A stretch of 38,096 bases of DNA from Thermoguttaceae bacterium (GCA_025062105.1 JANXAQ010000007.1:1-38096), one strand, 5' to 3'; shown: positions 1 through 8,486, counted from the first letter of the stretch. The notes: generated by a model not told the origin, from the sequence alone. Numbers and translations: made by a program.

Positions 1-310
<310 letters not shown>

Positions 311-358
311 CCGAGCCGCGCCCGTTAGGAAGCGGCCATCTGGAGTGAAGGATATGCT

Positions 359-775
359 ATGAAGGCGCCGAAGCGTTGGTGGATTTTGATGTTGCTTTTT
401 GCCGTCGGTTGCGGCGGCAGTGGACCGGGGATGCGAGTATGGGGTACTGTTACCTATCAAGGCCAACCGATCCAGGAAGGCCAAATCGTCTTTACGCCGA
501 TCGAGGGCACGCCCGGGCCTTCTACCGGCGCCGAAATCAAAAACGGCCAATATGAGATTCCCAAGCATATTGGTCCGTATGCTAAGGGGGTCTATCGGGT
601 GGAGATCACGGCGATGGGGCAGGAAAAGACCTATTCGCCCAACGCATCTGGGCAAGGCCCGTTCTACACCGTGCGTGAACAGATCATCCCACCCGCCTAC
701 AACCAACGAAGCACCTTGCGGGTAACCATCTCGCCAGAGCCGGACAAAAACCAACACGACTTCCACCTCCGGTAA
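359..775 (+). CDS. Small lipoprotein, transthyretin/carboxypeptidase-regulatory-like
   Basis: A 138-residue exported lipoprotein. The N-terminus has two lysines, an arginine and a hydrophobic stretch ending in the lipobox FAVGC, with the lipidated Cys at residue 18. The rest is one beta-sandwich domain with VWGTVTYQGQPIQEGQIVFTP, the pattern of carboxypeptidase-regulatory or transthyretin-like domains that planctomycetes carry in many copies. It resembles the lipoprotein at 4074-4547 (GKVTFQGQPVSEGIVCF). The start is supported by AAGGA about six bases upstream. Family identity is clear from the pattern; the molecular role is unknown, and a cell-surface structural or binding role is inference. 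The LamG gene follows 148 bp downstream. Confidence 0.85.
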   Translation: MKAPKRWWILMLLFAVGCGGSGPGMRVWGTVTYQGQPIQEGQIVFTPIEGTPGPSTGAEIKNGQYEIPKHIGPYAKGVYRVEITAMGQEKTYSPNASGQGPFYTVREQIIPPAYNQRSTLRVTISPEPDKNQHDFHLR

Positions 776-923
776 GTCGATTGGGAGAAACTGTTTTTCT
801 GCCGATCTTCCAGAAGTGCGGGGATTGTACAAAAGTTCCATTAATTTGGCCCAAACGCTCAAAGCACTTAAAAACGGGCGGATATGCATCAGAAGGTTCG
901 TTTAAGAAGGGAGGAGAGTTGCC

Positions 924-2402
924 ATGCGGTCCATTCTGAAACTCGTTGGGAGAGGTTTAGCAGTGGGGGTATTGCTTGGGATACTGATCGGTGTGGGGTC
1001 GTCGGAGGTTTATGGCGGCCTGGTGGGCTACTGGAACTTTGATAATCCCAGCCAAGTGCTGGCCGACTCCTCCTTGGCAGGCCGTCATGCCACCGGTTAT
1101 GGAACCCTGGTTCAAAGCACCGATGTTCCCTCGCAGATCGGCGCAGGCCGGAGTTTGCAGTTTAACGCCGACGACGGGCGCGATTATTTCGAATCTGTTT
1201 GGAGTCCGGCTTCGCCAATGCGCGCGTTTACCTTCTCGTGGTGGCTTAAGCCGATCAACTATAACTATCTCCATGCTGTAGGAGCCTCGGGCGATTGGGG
1301 GCAGTTTCATTTCCATGGCTCGGGTGGCAACGGTTCGGTGTATGTGGGCATAAATACATCACAAAGGTTTACCCCTACCGAGTTGCCCGCCGGCACGATC
1401 AGCACCGGCACATGGCAACATTTTGCCTTCGTCTATGACGGCACAAACCAGTACTTCTACAAAAACGGCGTGTTACTGGCTGGTCCGAAAAGCTCCACTG
1501 CTCCGGCTAATTGGACAGGCGTAAAGATGGGTTATGATAGTTCGGGAGGTAGTATCCATGGCTGGTTGGACGATGTGGCCGTGTGGAACGAACCGCTCAC
1601 AGCGGCGCAGATAGCGGCCCTGGCCAGCGGCCAACGCTCGCCTGCCAGTTGGAACACCTACTACTCCACCACCATCATGAAAGACCGGCCCATCGCCTAT
1701 TGGCGACTTAACGAGACTTCGGGCAACAAGGTCTATGACCAGACGATCAATAACCACGTTGGGACGATTAGCGGTTCGGTGGTTTTGGGCCGGCCCGGGG
1801 CTAGCCAATTGGATGCGGATCCGTGCGTGGAATTTGCCGGCGGCTCGATCTCGTTTCCGACCGTTACCGGCCTGAGCCGCAATTTCAGCGTGGAATTCTG
1901 GATCAATCCCGATACCCGCTCCAACTGGAATCAAGTGATCGGTGCAGGGGCATGGAACCAGTTCACCTTCCACACCACCTCCGACGGCTCGATCTACTGC
2001 GGCATTGACTACGGTCCCGGTAACCAACGTTTTACTCCTAGCGAGTTGGGGCCCAACACCTTAGAACTCAACAAATGGCAGCATTTTGTCTTCACCTTTG
2101 CCGAGGATTCCCCAGGCGCCAGCTCGGGCCAGGCCCGTTTCTACAAAAATGGCGTTCTGTTGGCCAGCAAGCAGATGCCGGTGGCCCAGTCGTGGACTAA
2201 ATTCGAGCTGTATTCTAGTCTGGACGGTTTGGTGGATGAAGTGGCCATTTACGACTATGCGCTGTCGGCTGAGCAGGTTCGACTGCATTACCTGGCTGCT
2301 GTGCCGGAACCGGCCGCCGGTATCTTACTGGGCTTAGGCCTGATCGGCTTGGTCGGTTGGCGCCGATACTGCCGCGGCCGTCTCAGCCCCTCAGGCTGGT
2401 AA
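924..2402 (+). CDS. Double LamG-domain protein with PEP-CTERM anchor
   Basis: A 492-residue secreted protein. Residues about 8-31 form a signal peptide. Two concanavalin A-like (LamG) domains follow, at about 34-230 and 250-455. They share the motifs 'W-hydrophobic-P', QRFTP-ELP/G, W-HF-F, 'FYKNGVLLA' and LDD/LVDEVAI, so the protein arose by internal duplication. The C-terminus has a VPEP motif near residue 460, a glycine/leucine-rich membrane segment and a WRRYCRGR basic tail. This is the PEP-CTERM sorting signal recognised by exosortase; no exosortase gene is in the window. LamG domains usually bind carbohydrate or other polymers, so surface binding is a reasonable inference. GGAGGAGAG sits before the ATG. 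Confidence 0.9.
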   Translation: MRSILKLVGRGLAVGVLLGILIGVGSSEVYGGLVGYWNFDNPSQVLADSSLAGRHATGYGTLVQSTDVPSQIGAGRSLQFNADDGRDYFESVWSPASPMRAFTFSWWLKPINYNYLHAVGASGDWGQFHFHGSGGNGSVYVGINTSQRFTPTELPAGTISTGTWQHFAFVYDGTNQYFYKNGVLLAGPKSSTAPANWTGVKMGYDSSGGSIHGWLDDVAVWNEPLTAAQIAALASGQRSPASWNTYYSTTIMKDRPIAYWRLNETSGNKVYDQTINNHVGTISGSVVLGRPGASQLDADPCVEFAGGSISFPTVTGLSRNFSVEFWINPDTRSNWNQVIGAGAWNQFTFHTTSDGSIYCGIDYGPGNQRFTPSELGPNTLELNKWQHFVFTFAEDSPGASSGQARFYKNGVLLASKQMPVAQSWTKFELYSSLDGLVDEVAIYDYALSAEQVRLHYLAAVPEPAAGILLGLGLIGLVGWRRYCRGRLSPSGW

Positions 2403-2456
2403 ACCGCTTCCACTTCCTTGCCGGGGGCATTGAAACAAAGTTAGTTTGTTTCGTCT

Positions 2457-2638
2457 GGAACCTCTGCAAAATCCTGAACATATAATGAACTTTATGAACT
2501 TTTGATTCGGTAGCCGCTGGCTTCTCCTAGCGGAATACCTACTATCTATTGGGTGCTCGCAACTGTAGATTATTGTGTTAGAGGGAGAGTAAGCTAGCAT
2601 GATATAAAAATATTCCCTTTGAATTATCCAGAGGTTCC
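2457..2638 (+). repeat. MITE-like element family A, copy 1
   Basis: Starts GGAACCTCTGCAAAATCC and ends CCAGAGGTTCC, a terminal inverted repeat. It is flanked by an exact 4-bp direct duplication GTCT (2453-2456 and 2639-2642). It shares its whole length with the other A copies, including the internal blocks CTATCTATTGGGTGCT and GGTATAAAAATAT-like. It has no ORF. It lies between the LamG gene and the DUF1559 gene. Confidence 0.85.
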
Positions 2639-2689
2639 GTCTTTAAAAACGGTAACCTTTTACCCAAGTAGCGAAACTGCTTCTTCCCC

Positions 2690-2830
2690 GGGGTGGGAGA
2701 GGCGGGGGAGCCTCCGGCTCGGCGGGTGAGGTACCCTCACCGAAATCAGAAGGCCGAAGGCGGAGGCCAGAACACGTTCCCGACCCGGAATGGACCGTCT
2801 GCCTTCTCTCCTCTCCCTTCCACCCTCAGT
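2690..2830. repeat. REP-like block F2
   Basis: GC-rich palindromic segments (GAGGCGGGGGAGCCTCCGGC and GGTGAGGTACCCTCACC) are followed by AAGGCGGA and CAGAACACGTTCCC. The latter two motifs recur inverted at about 4940-4970. The block lies in the leader of the DUF1559 gene and accounts for a spurious 5' extension of its reading frame. Confidence 0.55.
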
Positions 2831-3022
2831 GGTTGTCCCCCTTACCCTGCCCCTTTCCAGCGAAGGGGAGAAAAAAATGAGGATTCTCTATTCGGAGGAA
2901 CTGTTACAATGAAGGATTGGGGAAGAAGGCATCTGGCGAGACTGAAAGTCCACTCAACCCCGGCGAATCGGTTACAACATAATCAGCGATTGCCGAAGGA
3001 CGCCTCAGCCAAAGACAAAAAG

Positions 3023-3062
3023 AACAAAAAGGAGTCTCTGCTAAACAAAAAAGGAGTCTGTG
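3023..3062 (+). repeat. Tandem duplication of a Shine-Dalgarno segment
   Basis: AACAAAAAGGAGTCTCTG is followed after a few bases by AACAAAAAAGGAGTCTGTG. The second copy places AAGGAG eight bases before the ATG at 3065. The first copy is about 20 bp further up with no start codon at good spacing. The duplication supports 3065 as the start of the DUF1559 gene. Confidence 0.6.
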
Positions 3063-3064
3063 CA

Positions 3065-4105
3065 ATGCCTAGCAGGAAGTTGGGGTGGTGGATGAGGGGA
3101 AAAGGTATCTGGTTTCGGCTCCGGACAGCCGATGGCCTGCTAGCGGCCCTACATGGTTTCACCCTCGTGGAGCTATTGGTCGTTATTGCCATTATTGGGA
3201 TTTTGATTGCCCTGCTGTTGCCGGCGGTTCAGGCGGCCCGGGAGGCGGCCCGTCGGGCGCAGTGCTCCAATAATCTGAAACAGATTGGTCTGGCCCTTCT
3301 AAACTACGAAAACCACATCCGAATGCTTCCGCCCGGCGGCCTGACTACGGCAGTAGGCGGCTATGGACATTCCTGGTGGGTGCGGATTCTGCCCTACATC
3401 GAACAAACCGCTATCTACGAAAAGTTCGACCAGACGAAATATCGGTACACCGGCTGGGTAGGCGGCGACAGCTATGGCGGCAACGTGCATAACCGAGACC
3501 TTCTGCGAAACGTCTATTTTGCTTTCATGTATTGCCCCTCGAGCAATCTGCCGCCGTTTGTCCTGACCAATGACGAGCACAACCGCGCCAACGTCATGAG
3601 CGCCACTTATACGGGGGTGTCTGGTGCGTTGGATCATCCAAGCACTCGGGATAAAGGCCCTAGTGGTGGCGCCTATGGCAAAATCTCCTGGGGCGGTGTG
3701 CTGGTGATGCACCGGGGAGTGGCCTTGCAGGAGATTACTGATGGGACTTCAAACACGATGGCCGTGGCCGAACAGTCCGGCTGGTGCCTTACGGCCACCG
3801 GCCAAAAGAGCGATTGCCGAAGCGACTGTTGGCACGGTTTTCCCATGGGGCCGGGCAACGACGGCTGGGAACGGGCCTTCAACACCACTTGCGTGATCCA
3901 TCCGGTCAATCAGCGATCGGCCGAGGCGCTTGGCGTGCCGGGAAATTGCGGCCCGAATCGGCCGATTCAATCCGCTCATCCCGGCGGCGCACACATCCTG
4001 CTGTGCGACGGTTCCGTGCGATTTATCAGCGAGTCGATCCCTATCCAGACCCTGTACAATCTAGCCAACAAGGATGATGGACGTGTGGTTCCGGCAGATT
4101 TTTAA
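3065..4105 (+). CDS. DUF1559 prepilin-like protein (type II pseudopilin N-terminus)
   Basis: A 346-residue protein starting with a type IV prepilin signal. After about 30 residues comes G31-F32-T-L-V-E36, then a hydrophobic helix and the hallmark PAVQAAREAARR. This is the arrangement of the very large planctomycete DUF1559 family. The C-terminus has the family motif with HPGGAHILLCDGSVRFI. A prepilin peptidase would cut after Gly31 and methylate the new N-terminus; that is family knowledge. I chose ATG 3065 because AAGGAG lies eight bases upstream. The frame is open back to 2693, and ATG 2910 with GGAGG before it is a weaker alternative. The gene overlaps the next lipoprotein gene by 32 bp, so the two are probably co-translated. 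Confidence 0.9.
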   Translation: MPSRKLGWWMRGKGIWFRLRTADGLLAALHGFTLVELLVVIAIIGILIALLLPAVQAAREAARRAQCSNNLKQIGLALLNYENHIRMLPPGGLTTAVGGYGHSWWVRILPYIEQTAIYEKFDQTKYRYTGWVGGDSYGGNVHNRDLLRNVYFAFMYCPSSNLPPFVLTNDEHNRANVMSATYTGVSGALDHPSTRDKGPSGGAYGKISWGGVLVMHRGVALQEITDGTSNTMAVAEQSGWCLTATGQKSDCRSDCWHGFPMGPGNDGWERAFNTTCVIHPVNQRSAEALGVPGNCGPNRPIQSAHPGGAHILLCDGSVRFISESIPIQTLYNLANKDDGRVVPADF

Positions 4106-4547
4106 AAGAAGGTGCTCATCTATAAGGGCACTTTACTTTTCTATTCCTCTGGCGGCGGCGGGGGGTATTCTGATGGGCCTAAGCGGCTGCGGCTCCGGGC
4201 AAAAGCTGGGCCGGGTCCATGGCAAGGTAACCTTCCAGGGCCAACCGGTCTCCGAGGGCATCGTCTGCTTTTCCAACCGGGAAAAAGGGATTTTCCTGAC
4301 CGCCAAACTAAATCCAGATGGGACCTATGAACTGGTTACGGCCCAGGGACGAGGCCTGCCGCTGGGCAGTTATCAAGTGGCCATTAATCCGCCTCTGGTG
4401 GATGCTCCGTTAGGACCGGCCTTGGGACCGCCCAAACTGCCTTCCTATCCGAATATCCCTGAAAAATATCGAAAACCGGAGACCAGCGGCCTGACGCTTA
4501 CCGTGCAAGAGGGCGACAATGTTTTCAACGTCGATATGCAGCCGTAA
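4074..4547 (+). CDS. Lipoprotein, carboxypeptidase-regulatory-like, paired with DUF1559
   Basis: A 157-residue lipoprotein. A basic N-terminus (FKRRC) and a hydrophobic stretch end in the lipobox GLSGC (Cys39). A single transthyretin-like domain follows (GRVHGKVTFQGQPVSEG), ending with the family signature IPEKYRKPETSGLTLTV. It starts inside the end of the DUF1559 gene. ATG 4074 or 4077 are nearly on top of AAGG, while GTG 4083 has better spacing, so the exact start is open. DUF1559 followed by such a lipoprotein is a recurrent planctomycete gene pair. Function is unknown. A decayed second copy of its 3' end lies at 5145-5247. Confidence 0.85.
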   Translation: MMDVWFRQIFKRRCSSIRALYFSIPLAAAGGILMGLSGCGSGQKLGRVHGKVTFQGQPVSEGIVCFSNREKGIFLTAKLNPDGTYELVTAQGRGLPLGSYQVAINPPLVDAPLGPALGPPKLPSYPNIPEKYRKPETSGLTLTVQEGDNVFNVDMQP

Positions 4548-4576
4548 ACACCTCCTCTAGTCCGCCTACTTCTTCC

Positions 4577-4843
4577 GGTCGCTGCGTAGAAGCGTTCGAA
4601 CTTCACTTTCGGCAAATCCCAAAAGCGCGTGGAACAGCGCAGAATGGATACAATAGGCGATCTAGCTAACAAAGTCTTTGAAACCAAGCACTTTTTGCTC
4701 TTGGAAGTGATCTTTCCAAAATGCGGCAATTTCTCCCAAGTACCAATTGGCTTCTTTAGAAAGGTTCGTTATTCCCCTGTGTGGAGCAATCATTTGCTGC
4801 CGTTGGGATGGGAAATACTCCTAAAAATGTATATAACAGCGAC
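4577..4843 (+). repeat. MITE-like element family E, copy 1
   Basis: The outer ends form GGTCGCTG and CAGCGACC, an exact inverted repeat. The body shares AGCGTTC-AACTTCACTTT-GGCAAATCCCAAAAGC, GGAAGTGATCTTTCC and AAAGGTTCGTTATTCCCCTG with the copy at 32996-33209. It carries about 50 extra internal bases compared with that copy, and its left end is altered (the TTATACACA block is missing). Confidence 0.65.
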
Positions 4844-4844
4844 C

Positions 4845-4975
4845 CACCGCGGGAGAGAATGGCCGGGCGCCAAGTCCGGCCGGGTGAGGGGGAAATAACC
4901 GAGATCGGAACACAGAGGGCAGAAGGCAGAGGGAGAGTTCTGTGATGGGAACGTGTTCTGCGATCCGCCTTTAGG
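4845..4975. repeat. REP-like block F3
   Basis: Contains the palindromic CCGGGCGCCAAGTCCGG region with GGGTGAGGGGG, then AGAGGGCAGAAGGCAGAGGG, then GGGAACGTGTTCTG and TCCGCCTTT. These last motifs are the reverse complement of F2 (2747-2800). F2 and F3 thus form an inverted pair around the DUF1559/lipoprotein genes. Confidence 0.55.
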
Positions 4976-4996
4976 GCTCTGCCTTTGGTGTCTAGG

Positions 4997-5143
4997 GTCG
5001 AGTTTTGCTAATTTTGCTAACGGAGTCCGTTTCCGGGCGATAGGGCGAAAGATGCTTTTGTTCATCGAATTTCCTAACCCCAATAATTACAGGGAGTTAG
5101 AACATTGCTCTTCCGGGCCGAAGCCTAAAATGGCAAAAGTCGA
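4997..5143 (+). repeat. MITE-like element family B, copy 1
   Basis: Degenerate left end GTCGAGTTTTGC and intact right end AAAATGGCAAAAGTCGA. The internal blocks TTTTGTTCA-CGAATTTCCTAA, ATAATTACAGGGAGTTAG and TCTTCCGGG match the other B copies. Its right end directly abuts the lipoprotein pseudogene fragment. Confidence 0.75.
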
Positions 5144-5144
5144 A

Positions 5145-5247
5145 ATCCAAACATCCCCGAAAAATACCGAAAGCCAGACACCAGTGGCCTAACGCTCACT
5201 CACCAAGAAGGGCCGATAATCTTTTTACTGTGGATAGACAGCCGTAA
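5145..5247 (+). pseudogene. Decayed 3' end of a DUF1559-associated lipoprotein gene
   Basis: The DNA is clearly similar to the last ~100 bp of the lipoprotein gene at 4074-4547. Translated, it reads IPEKYRKPDTSGLTLTHQEG, then needs a frameshift of about one or two bases near 5213 to continue DNLFTVDRQP and a TAA stop at 5245-5247. The intact gene has IPEKYRKPETSGLTLTVQEG then DNVFNVDMQP and TAA. The 5' part is missing and is replaced by the B element ending at 5143. This is a relic of a third lipoprotein paralog, seen only by comparing within the window. Confidence 0.8.
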
Positions 5248-5316
5248 CTTATCCGACTCCGCTGCGTTTCTATGGCACCGTGGTTTGAGGTTTGCCATGT
5301 GGGGGCTAGCCGTTTA

Positions 5317-5474
5317 AGGGCTGTCTTAAAAAGCCTGTTCTATGATGAAAATATGTTCTTTTCCTAAATTTCCGGAATTCCAAAAACTCTGTTTTTAAGC
5401 AGTGTCGAGGATAGGTGCCGGTCGGCCCAAGCCCATATTAGAAACCGCCAAAATCCCAATTTTAGGAGAGCTTC
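5317..5474 (+). repeat. MITE-like element family D, copy 1
   Basis: A 158-bp element with degenerate ends AGGGCTGTCTTAAAA and TTTTAGGAGAGCTTC. It is flanked by TTA (5314-5316) and TTA (5475-5477). The internal part shares TCGAGGATAGGTGCCGGTCGG-like and CCGCCAAAATCCCAATTTTAGG blocks with the D copies at 17630-17787 and 35989-36146, which are also 158 bp. Confidence 0.7.
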
Positions 5475-5477
5475 TTA

Positions 5478-5616
5478 GCTTAACTTTTACTATTTTCCCC
5501 AGTACAGCCCTAGCCCATTGAACATATTCCAGTCAGGAAATCTGCTGAACAAAAAGTCCTCAAAACATGACTCCTTGAAATAATAGAAGAATTTACAAAG
5601 ATGGAAAAAGTCGAGC
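5478..5616 (+). repeat. MITE-like element family B, degenerate copy 2
   Basis: The ends GCTTAACTTTTACTATTTTCC and ATGGAAAAAGTCGAGC are a worn version of the B inverted repeat. It begins directly after the TTA that closes D copy 1. The 146 bp after it (to about 5762, ending CAGACAGCTCC) look like a second, badly decayed D element, giving a D-B-D chain. Confidence 0.55.
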
Positions 5617-5762
5617 CAAAAGGTCAATGGAAAGGCCGTAGCCAGTTTCCCTTACTCCCAAAAGCTTAGGATAGCCAAAGTATCCAAATCCTGGCCTGTA
5701 TCCTCCCTGGTGGGGGAAACCACTTGAGAGCCGAGGTGAGCGAAAATCCCTTTCAGACAGCT

Positions 5763-6261
5763 CCTAAACCGTCCGATTCGTTGATGTGAAGGATCCTACG
5801 AAAAACCGCGTCGAGATCAAGTTGTAGTCATTCGTCTTCTGCCGCCAAAAGGGACAGGCCGGGAGACACAAAAGGCTCTCACCGATCCCTATTTGGTTGC
5901 TCTTTGGGCCTAGGATTCGGCAATGCCGCACTGCATCACCTAGCCGTGTTGCTATAATCCACCCCTCTTGGCTAGGTGCTCCACTATACGGATTCAAAAC
6001 GCCATGCAGATCAACCGCGCGATTTCTGTTTTACCTGCCCAGACACACTAGAAGTCTCTTAAATATCGCAAGATAGGCTCGAAACCAGATTCGCTCCCAT
6101 GAACCCAATTAAGTTATGGGACTCTCTGTAACATCCTAAGATGCAAAGAACTAAGGAACTTTTGCTTCTAAAACCAGTGGGCTATGACGGTTCCGTTGCA
6201 CTACTATAATGCTGGCCACTATCTGGGATTAACAATATAGCCTATAATTACAAATATAGTA
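5763..6261. other. Gene-free spacer, nothing recognised
   Basis: About 500 bp with no credible ORF, no recognised RNA and no clear member of the repeat families. The composition is more AT-rich than the coding parts. It is probably decayed sequence between repeat clusters. Confidence 0.4.
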
Positions 6262-6451
6262 GGAACCTTTGCATAATTCGGGGGAGATATTTTTATACCA
6301 TTTTGGCTGGTACTTTCTTTAACACAATATATGGAAGTACTAGCATTGCTAGCACCCAATAGATAGAAGGTGTCCAGATAGGACAACCGAACGGAGAGAA
6401 AATCAAAAGTTCATATAGTTCACTATATGTTTAGGAGTTTACAGAGGCTTC
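6262..6451 (-). repeat. MITE-like element family A, copy 2 (inverted)
   Basis: An A element in reverse orientation. It starts GGAACCTTTGCATAATTC, contains TTTTTATACCATTTTGGCTGG and AGCACCCAATAGATAG, and ends with the degenerate CAGAGGCTTC. Flanking tetranucleotides AGTA and AATA match at three of four bases. It contains no ORF. Confidence 0.8.
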
Positions 6452-6482
6452 AATATATATAGAAAGACCACCCAACCAAATA

Positions 6483-6919
6483 GGTGCAGGCGTTGCATTG
6501 TTGTTTGTCGTGTAGAGGGAGCCAAAGGGTCTCGGCTCTTGGCGGCAGAAGCTAAGTGCTCTTGACTCGTCTGAGGTGTAACCCATATAATGGCATGGGC
6601 AGGGTGAGAGCCAGGAGGGCTGATGGGTTAGGAACACAATTCCTAGCCACCCTACCCGGTTTAAATACGGGGCCTTTTAACAAAGCCCATGAGATGGGAG
6701 TGGGCGTGAAGATGCTAGGAAGGCAAGTGTATGCAGATTCCCATCTCTGGAGCGGATCAATACGCAGGGGAGAATGCAAAACTTGATCCTTCAGGAAGAT
6801 GGCTTCAGAGATTGCCAGGAGGGCTTGGGTAATTCTGCTTACACTCCACCCATCCCCCTGACCCAGTACAAAGCCGGTGTCCAGTGTCAGGAGGATCTGG
6901 CCCGGCGTTTTTTATTTTT
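6483..6919 (+). ncRNA. Candidate structured RNA of unknown family
   Basis: A 440-bp block with unusually many strong hairpins and a terminator-like end. Visible are GGGTTAGGAA paired with TTCCTAGCCACCC (6625-6653), GAGATGGGA (6691-6699) paired exactly with TCCCATCTC (6739-6747), CCCAT with ATGGG near 6587-6600, and GAGCC with GGCTC near 6517-6540. A GCCGG...CCGGC stem at 6873-6906 is followed by TTTTTT (6908-6913). I tested it by eye for RNase P, tmRNA, 6S and SRP RNA signatures and found none of the invariant motifs. The minus strand has an open frame of about 115 codons here with no recognisable protein. It could instead be a decayed gene. Confidence 0.3.
6873..6919 (+). terminator. Possible intrinsic terminator
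   Basis: A stem GCCGG/CCGGC with an inner CCAG/CTGG stem and a loop of about 12 bases, followed by six T and a further TATTTTT. It is on the plus strand, downstream of the candidate RNA block and with no plus-strand gene before it. Confidence 0.4.
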
Positions 6920-7164
6920 CTAATACTGTAAATTTGTTTAATAAATCTATTGCCTTCTACCTTGCTCTTCCTGCCCCTGTCGATCGCTGCCTCGTTAATC
7001 GCTCCCACCTACTAAGCGCAAGAATGACGCCAGTCACGTTCGAAGCTAGATTCTCAAGAAACACTTCCAGCCTCTTGCTTAGGTACGGCTTCTGTCTGCG
7101 AGTAAGCCTTTTGGCTGTTATCTCGGCTCCGGGCTAATCGGTAGAAATTAGTTCGGGACATGAT

Positions 7165-7286
7165 ATCGACTTTTGCCGTTTGACACCTCCAGCGAAGAAC
7201 CATGCTCGAACTGCCCCACTCGGAGCTTGAAAAATTAGGTGATTGAAGAAAATCTCGTCACAACTAGGAGAAGCAAAAGCCCGGAG
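7165..7286 (-). repeat. Family B remnant, copy 3
   Basis: Left end TCGACTTTTGCCGTTT, internal AATTAGGTGATTG, CTCGTCACAACTAGGAG and a worn right end AGCAAAAGCCCGGAG. This matches the reversed B copies (17791-17940) but with substitutions and internal loss. The 245 bp before it (6920-7164) hold nothing recognisable. Confidence 0.45.
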
Positions 7287-7457
7287 TAAACATAGCAGAA
7301 GGCATGAGGTAACTAAAACTGCACAAAAAGTTCTCGTAAAACGAGTTTTACTCCCTCGGCCAAGGGAGCAGAGAACAGTTATAGATGCCTTGCTGTTTTC
7401 CTTATGTAAGAAGTTTTTGAAATCAACTTCCTTTGGCGGTGCCAACCTGGTGGGATT

Positions 7458-8486
7458 TCATTTTTGCATCTTTTTTTCGATCTGCTGAATAAATTCTTGA
7501 GTCGCATCGATGGGTTTAAGGTGGGCCGGAGGTTGAAAGTGGAAAGTCTCGGCGGGCAAAGGCACATTCAGACTGAGTTCGACAAACTCCAGTTTGGCCA
7601 AGCAGCGATCCTCCGATCGGAGCCAGGCGAACTCAGTTAGCCATCTGGTCCATCGGCGCGAAAGTTTGCGCCGGTACTGGATTTCATAGGGAAACAGGTC
7701 CTCTTGGCCCAAGAAAACCACTACTTGATCAGGGATGCCAACTGGGAGTTTTTCCCATTGGATCGGCTGTGATTGATAGATTCCCTGCGCCTGATCGGGA
7801 AGTAGCATGGTCAACCGCTCCGGTTTCCACGTGCCCAGTAATTTCCAGACCGGGAGCTGCTGGCTATGTTGGCCGTCGGTAACTCGGATAGATCCGGGTT
7901 CAAGCAGAGTAAATTGGAAGTTGGCGTGGAGCGAACGGAGCAGTCGGGGGAGTCCGCCTAGTCCAGGCCAATTGCCTATTTCCCCTAGTTTGGGCAAATT
8001 GCCCTGTTTTTTCAGATGCTCAGCCAGTTGAAGCACATCCACCCGAGTAAGCTGTTCTTTTTGGTCTTTTGGGAGGGTTTGGTAGGTCCATAAGCTTTGA
8101 CCGTCGAAAAGTTGCCACCAATGGAGGGTTTGGTTTTGGAAAGGTAGATGCAATTCCCAGCGAAAAAGTTGTCCGGATTCGCTCAGTAGGGCAGAATAGT
8201 TCCCAATACCGTTTACTGTTTGATCATTAAATAACTCAAAATAGTAATGAATCTTGGCATTCACCGAGCTCCAGGTCTCTAGGTTGAGGATAGCTCGTTC
8301 TAACAGGACCTCAGCTTCCTGATTTGGATAGATTTCCCCTCCTGAAGTGGGCATACTAGCCCGCTCCAAATAGGCTGCTCCTCCATTGGTTAGTGCGCCT
8401 ATCCATTGCCCGCACAAGCAGATTCCTACACCCCCCCCTAATAGGGCAATCCAAATCCTGCCTCGGGCCCATCCTTTTAACCACAT
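7458..8486 (-). CDS. Membrane-anchored or secreted hypothetical protein, possibly LolA-like
   Basis: A 342-residue protein of planctomycete type that I cannot place in a named family with certainty. Residues about 8-33 form a signal peptide or anchor (basic KGWARGR, then a hydrophobic stretch). The mature part begins with an alpha-helical segment with LLERAILNLETWSSVNAKIHYYFELF, then an antiparallel beta pattern (FRWELHLPFQNQTLHWWQLFDGQSLWTY) that recalls the LolA/LppX half-barrel fold seen in outer-membrane lipoprotein carriers. That assignment is inference from pattern only. The gene stands alone, converging on the repeat-rich region; TTTTTTT near its end (7469-7475) lies within the last codons. 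Confidence 0.7.
   Translation of the reverse strand: MWLKGWARGRIWIALLGGGVGICLCGQWIGALTNGGAAYLERASMPTSGGEIYPNQEAEVLLERAILNLETWSSVNAKIHYYFELFNDQTVNGIGNYSALLSESGQLFRWELHLPFQNQTLHWWQLFDGQSLWTYQTLPKDQKEQLTRVDVLQLAEHLKKQGNLPKLGEIGNWPGLGGLPRLLRSLHANFQFTLLEPGSIRVTDGQHSQQLPVWKLLGTWKPERLTMLLPDQAQGIYQSQPIQWEKLPVGIPDQVVVFLGQEDLFPYEIQYRRKLSRRWTRWLTEFAWLRSEDRCLAKLEFVELSLNVPLPAETFHFQPPAHLKPIDATQEFIQQIEKKMQK

Noticed and set aside
2693..3064. N-terminal extension of the DUF1559 gene
   Set aside because: It would translate REP-like block F2 and place the prepilin signal more than 150 residues from the N-terminus. AAGGAG before ATG 3065 fits much better.
6590..6620. RNase P-like GGGCAGGGTG motif
   Set aside because: The short match occurs, but the universal P4-region motifs (such as GAGGAAAGTCC and the ACAGAA-type segment) are absent on both strands.
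7134..7445. Minus-strand open frame of 103 codons with a hydrophobic stretch
   Set aside because: It spans a degenerate B element and has no recognisable domain or ribosome site.
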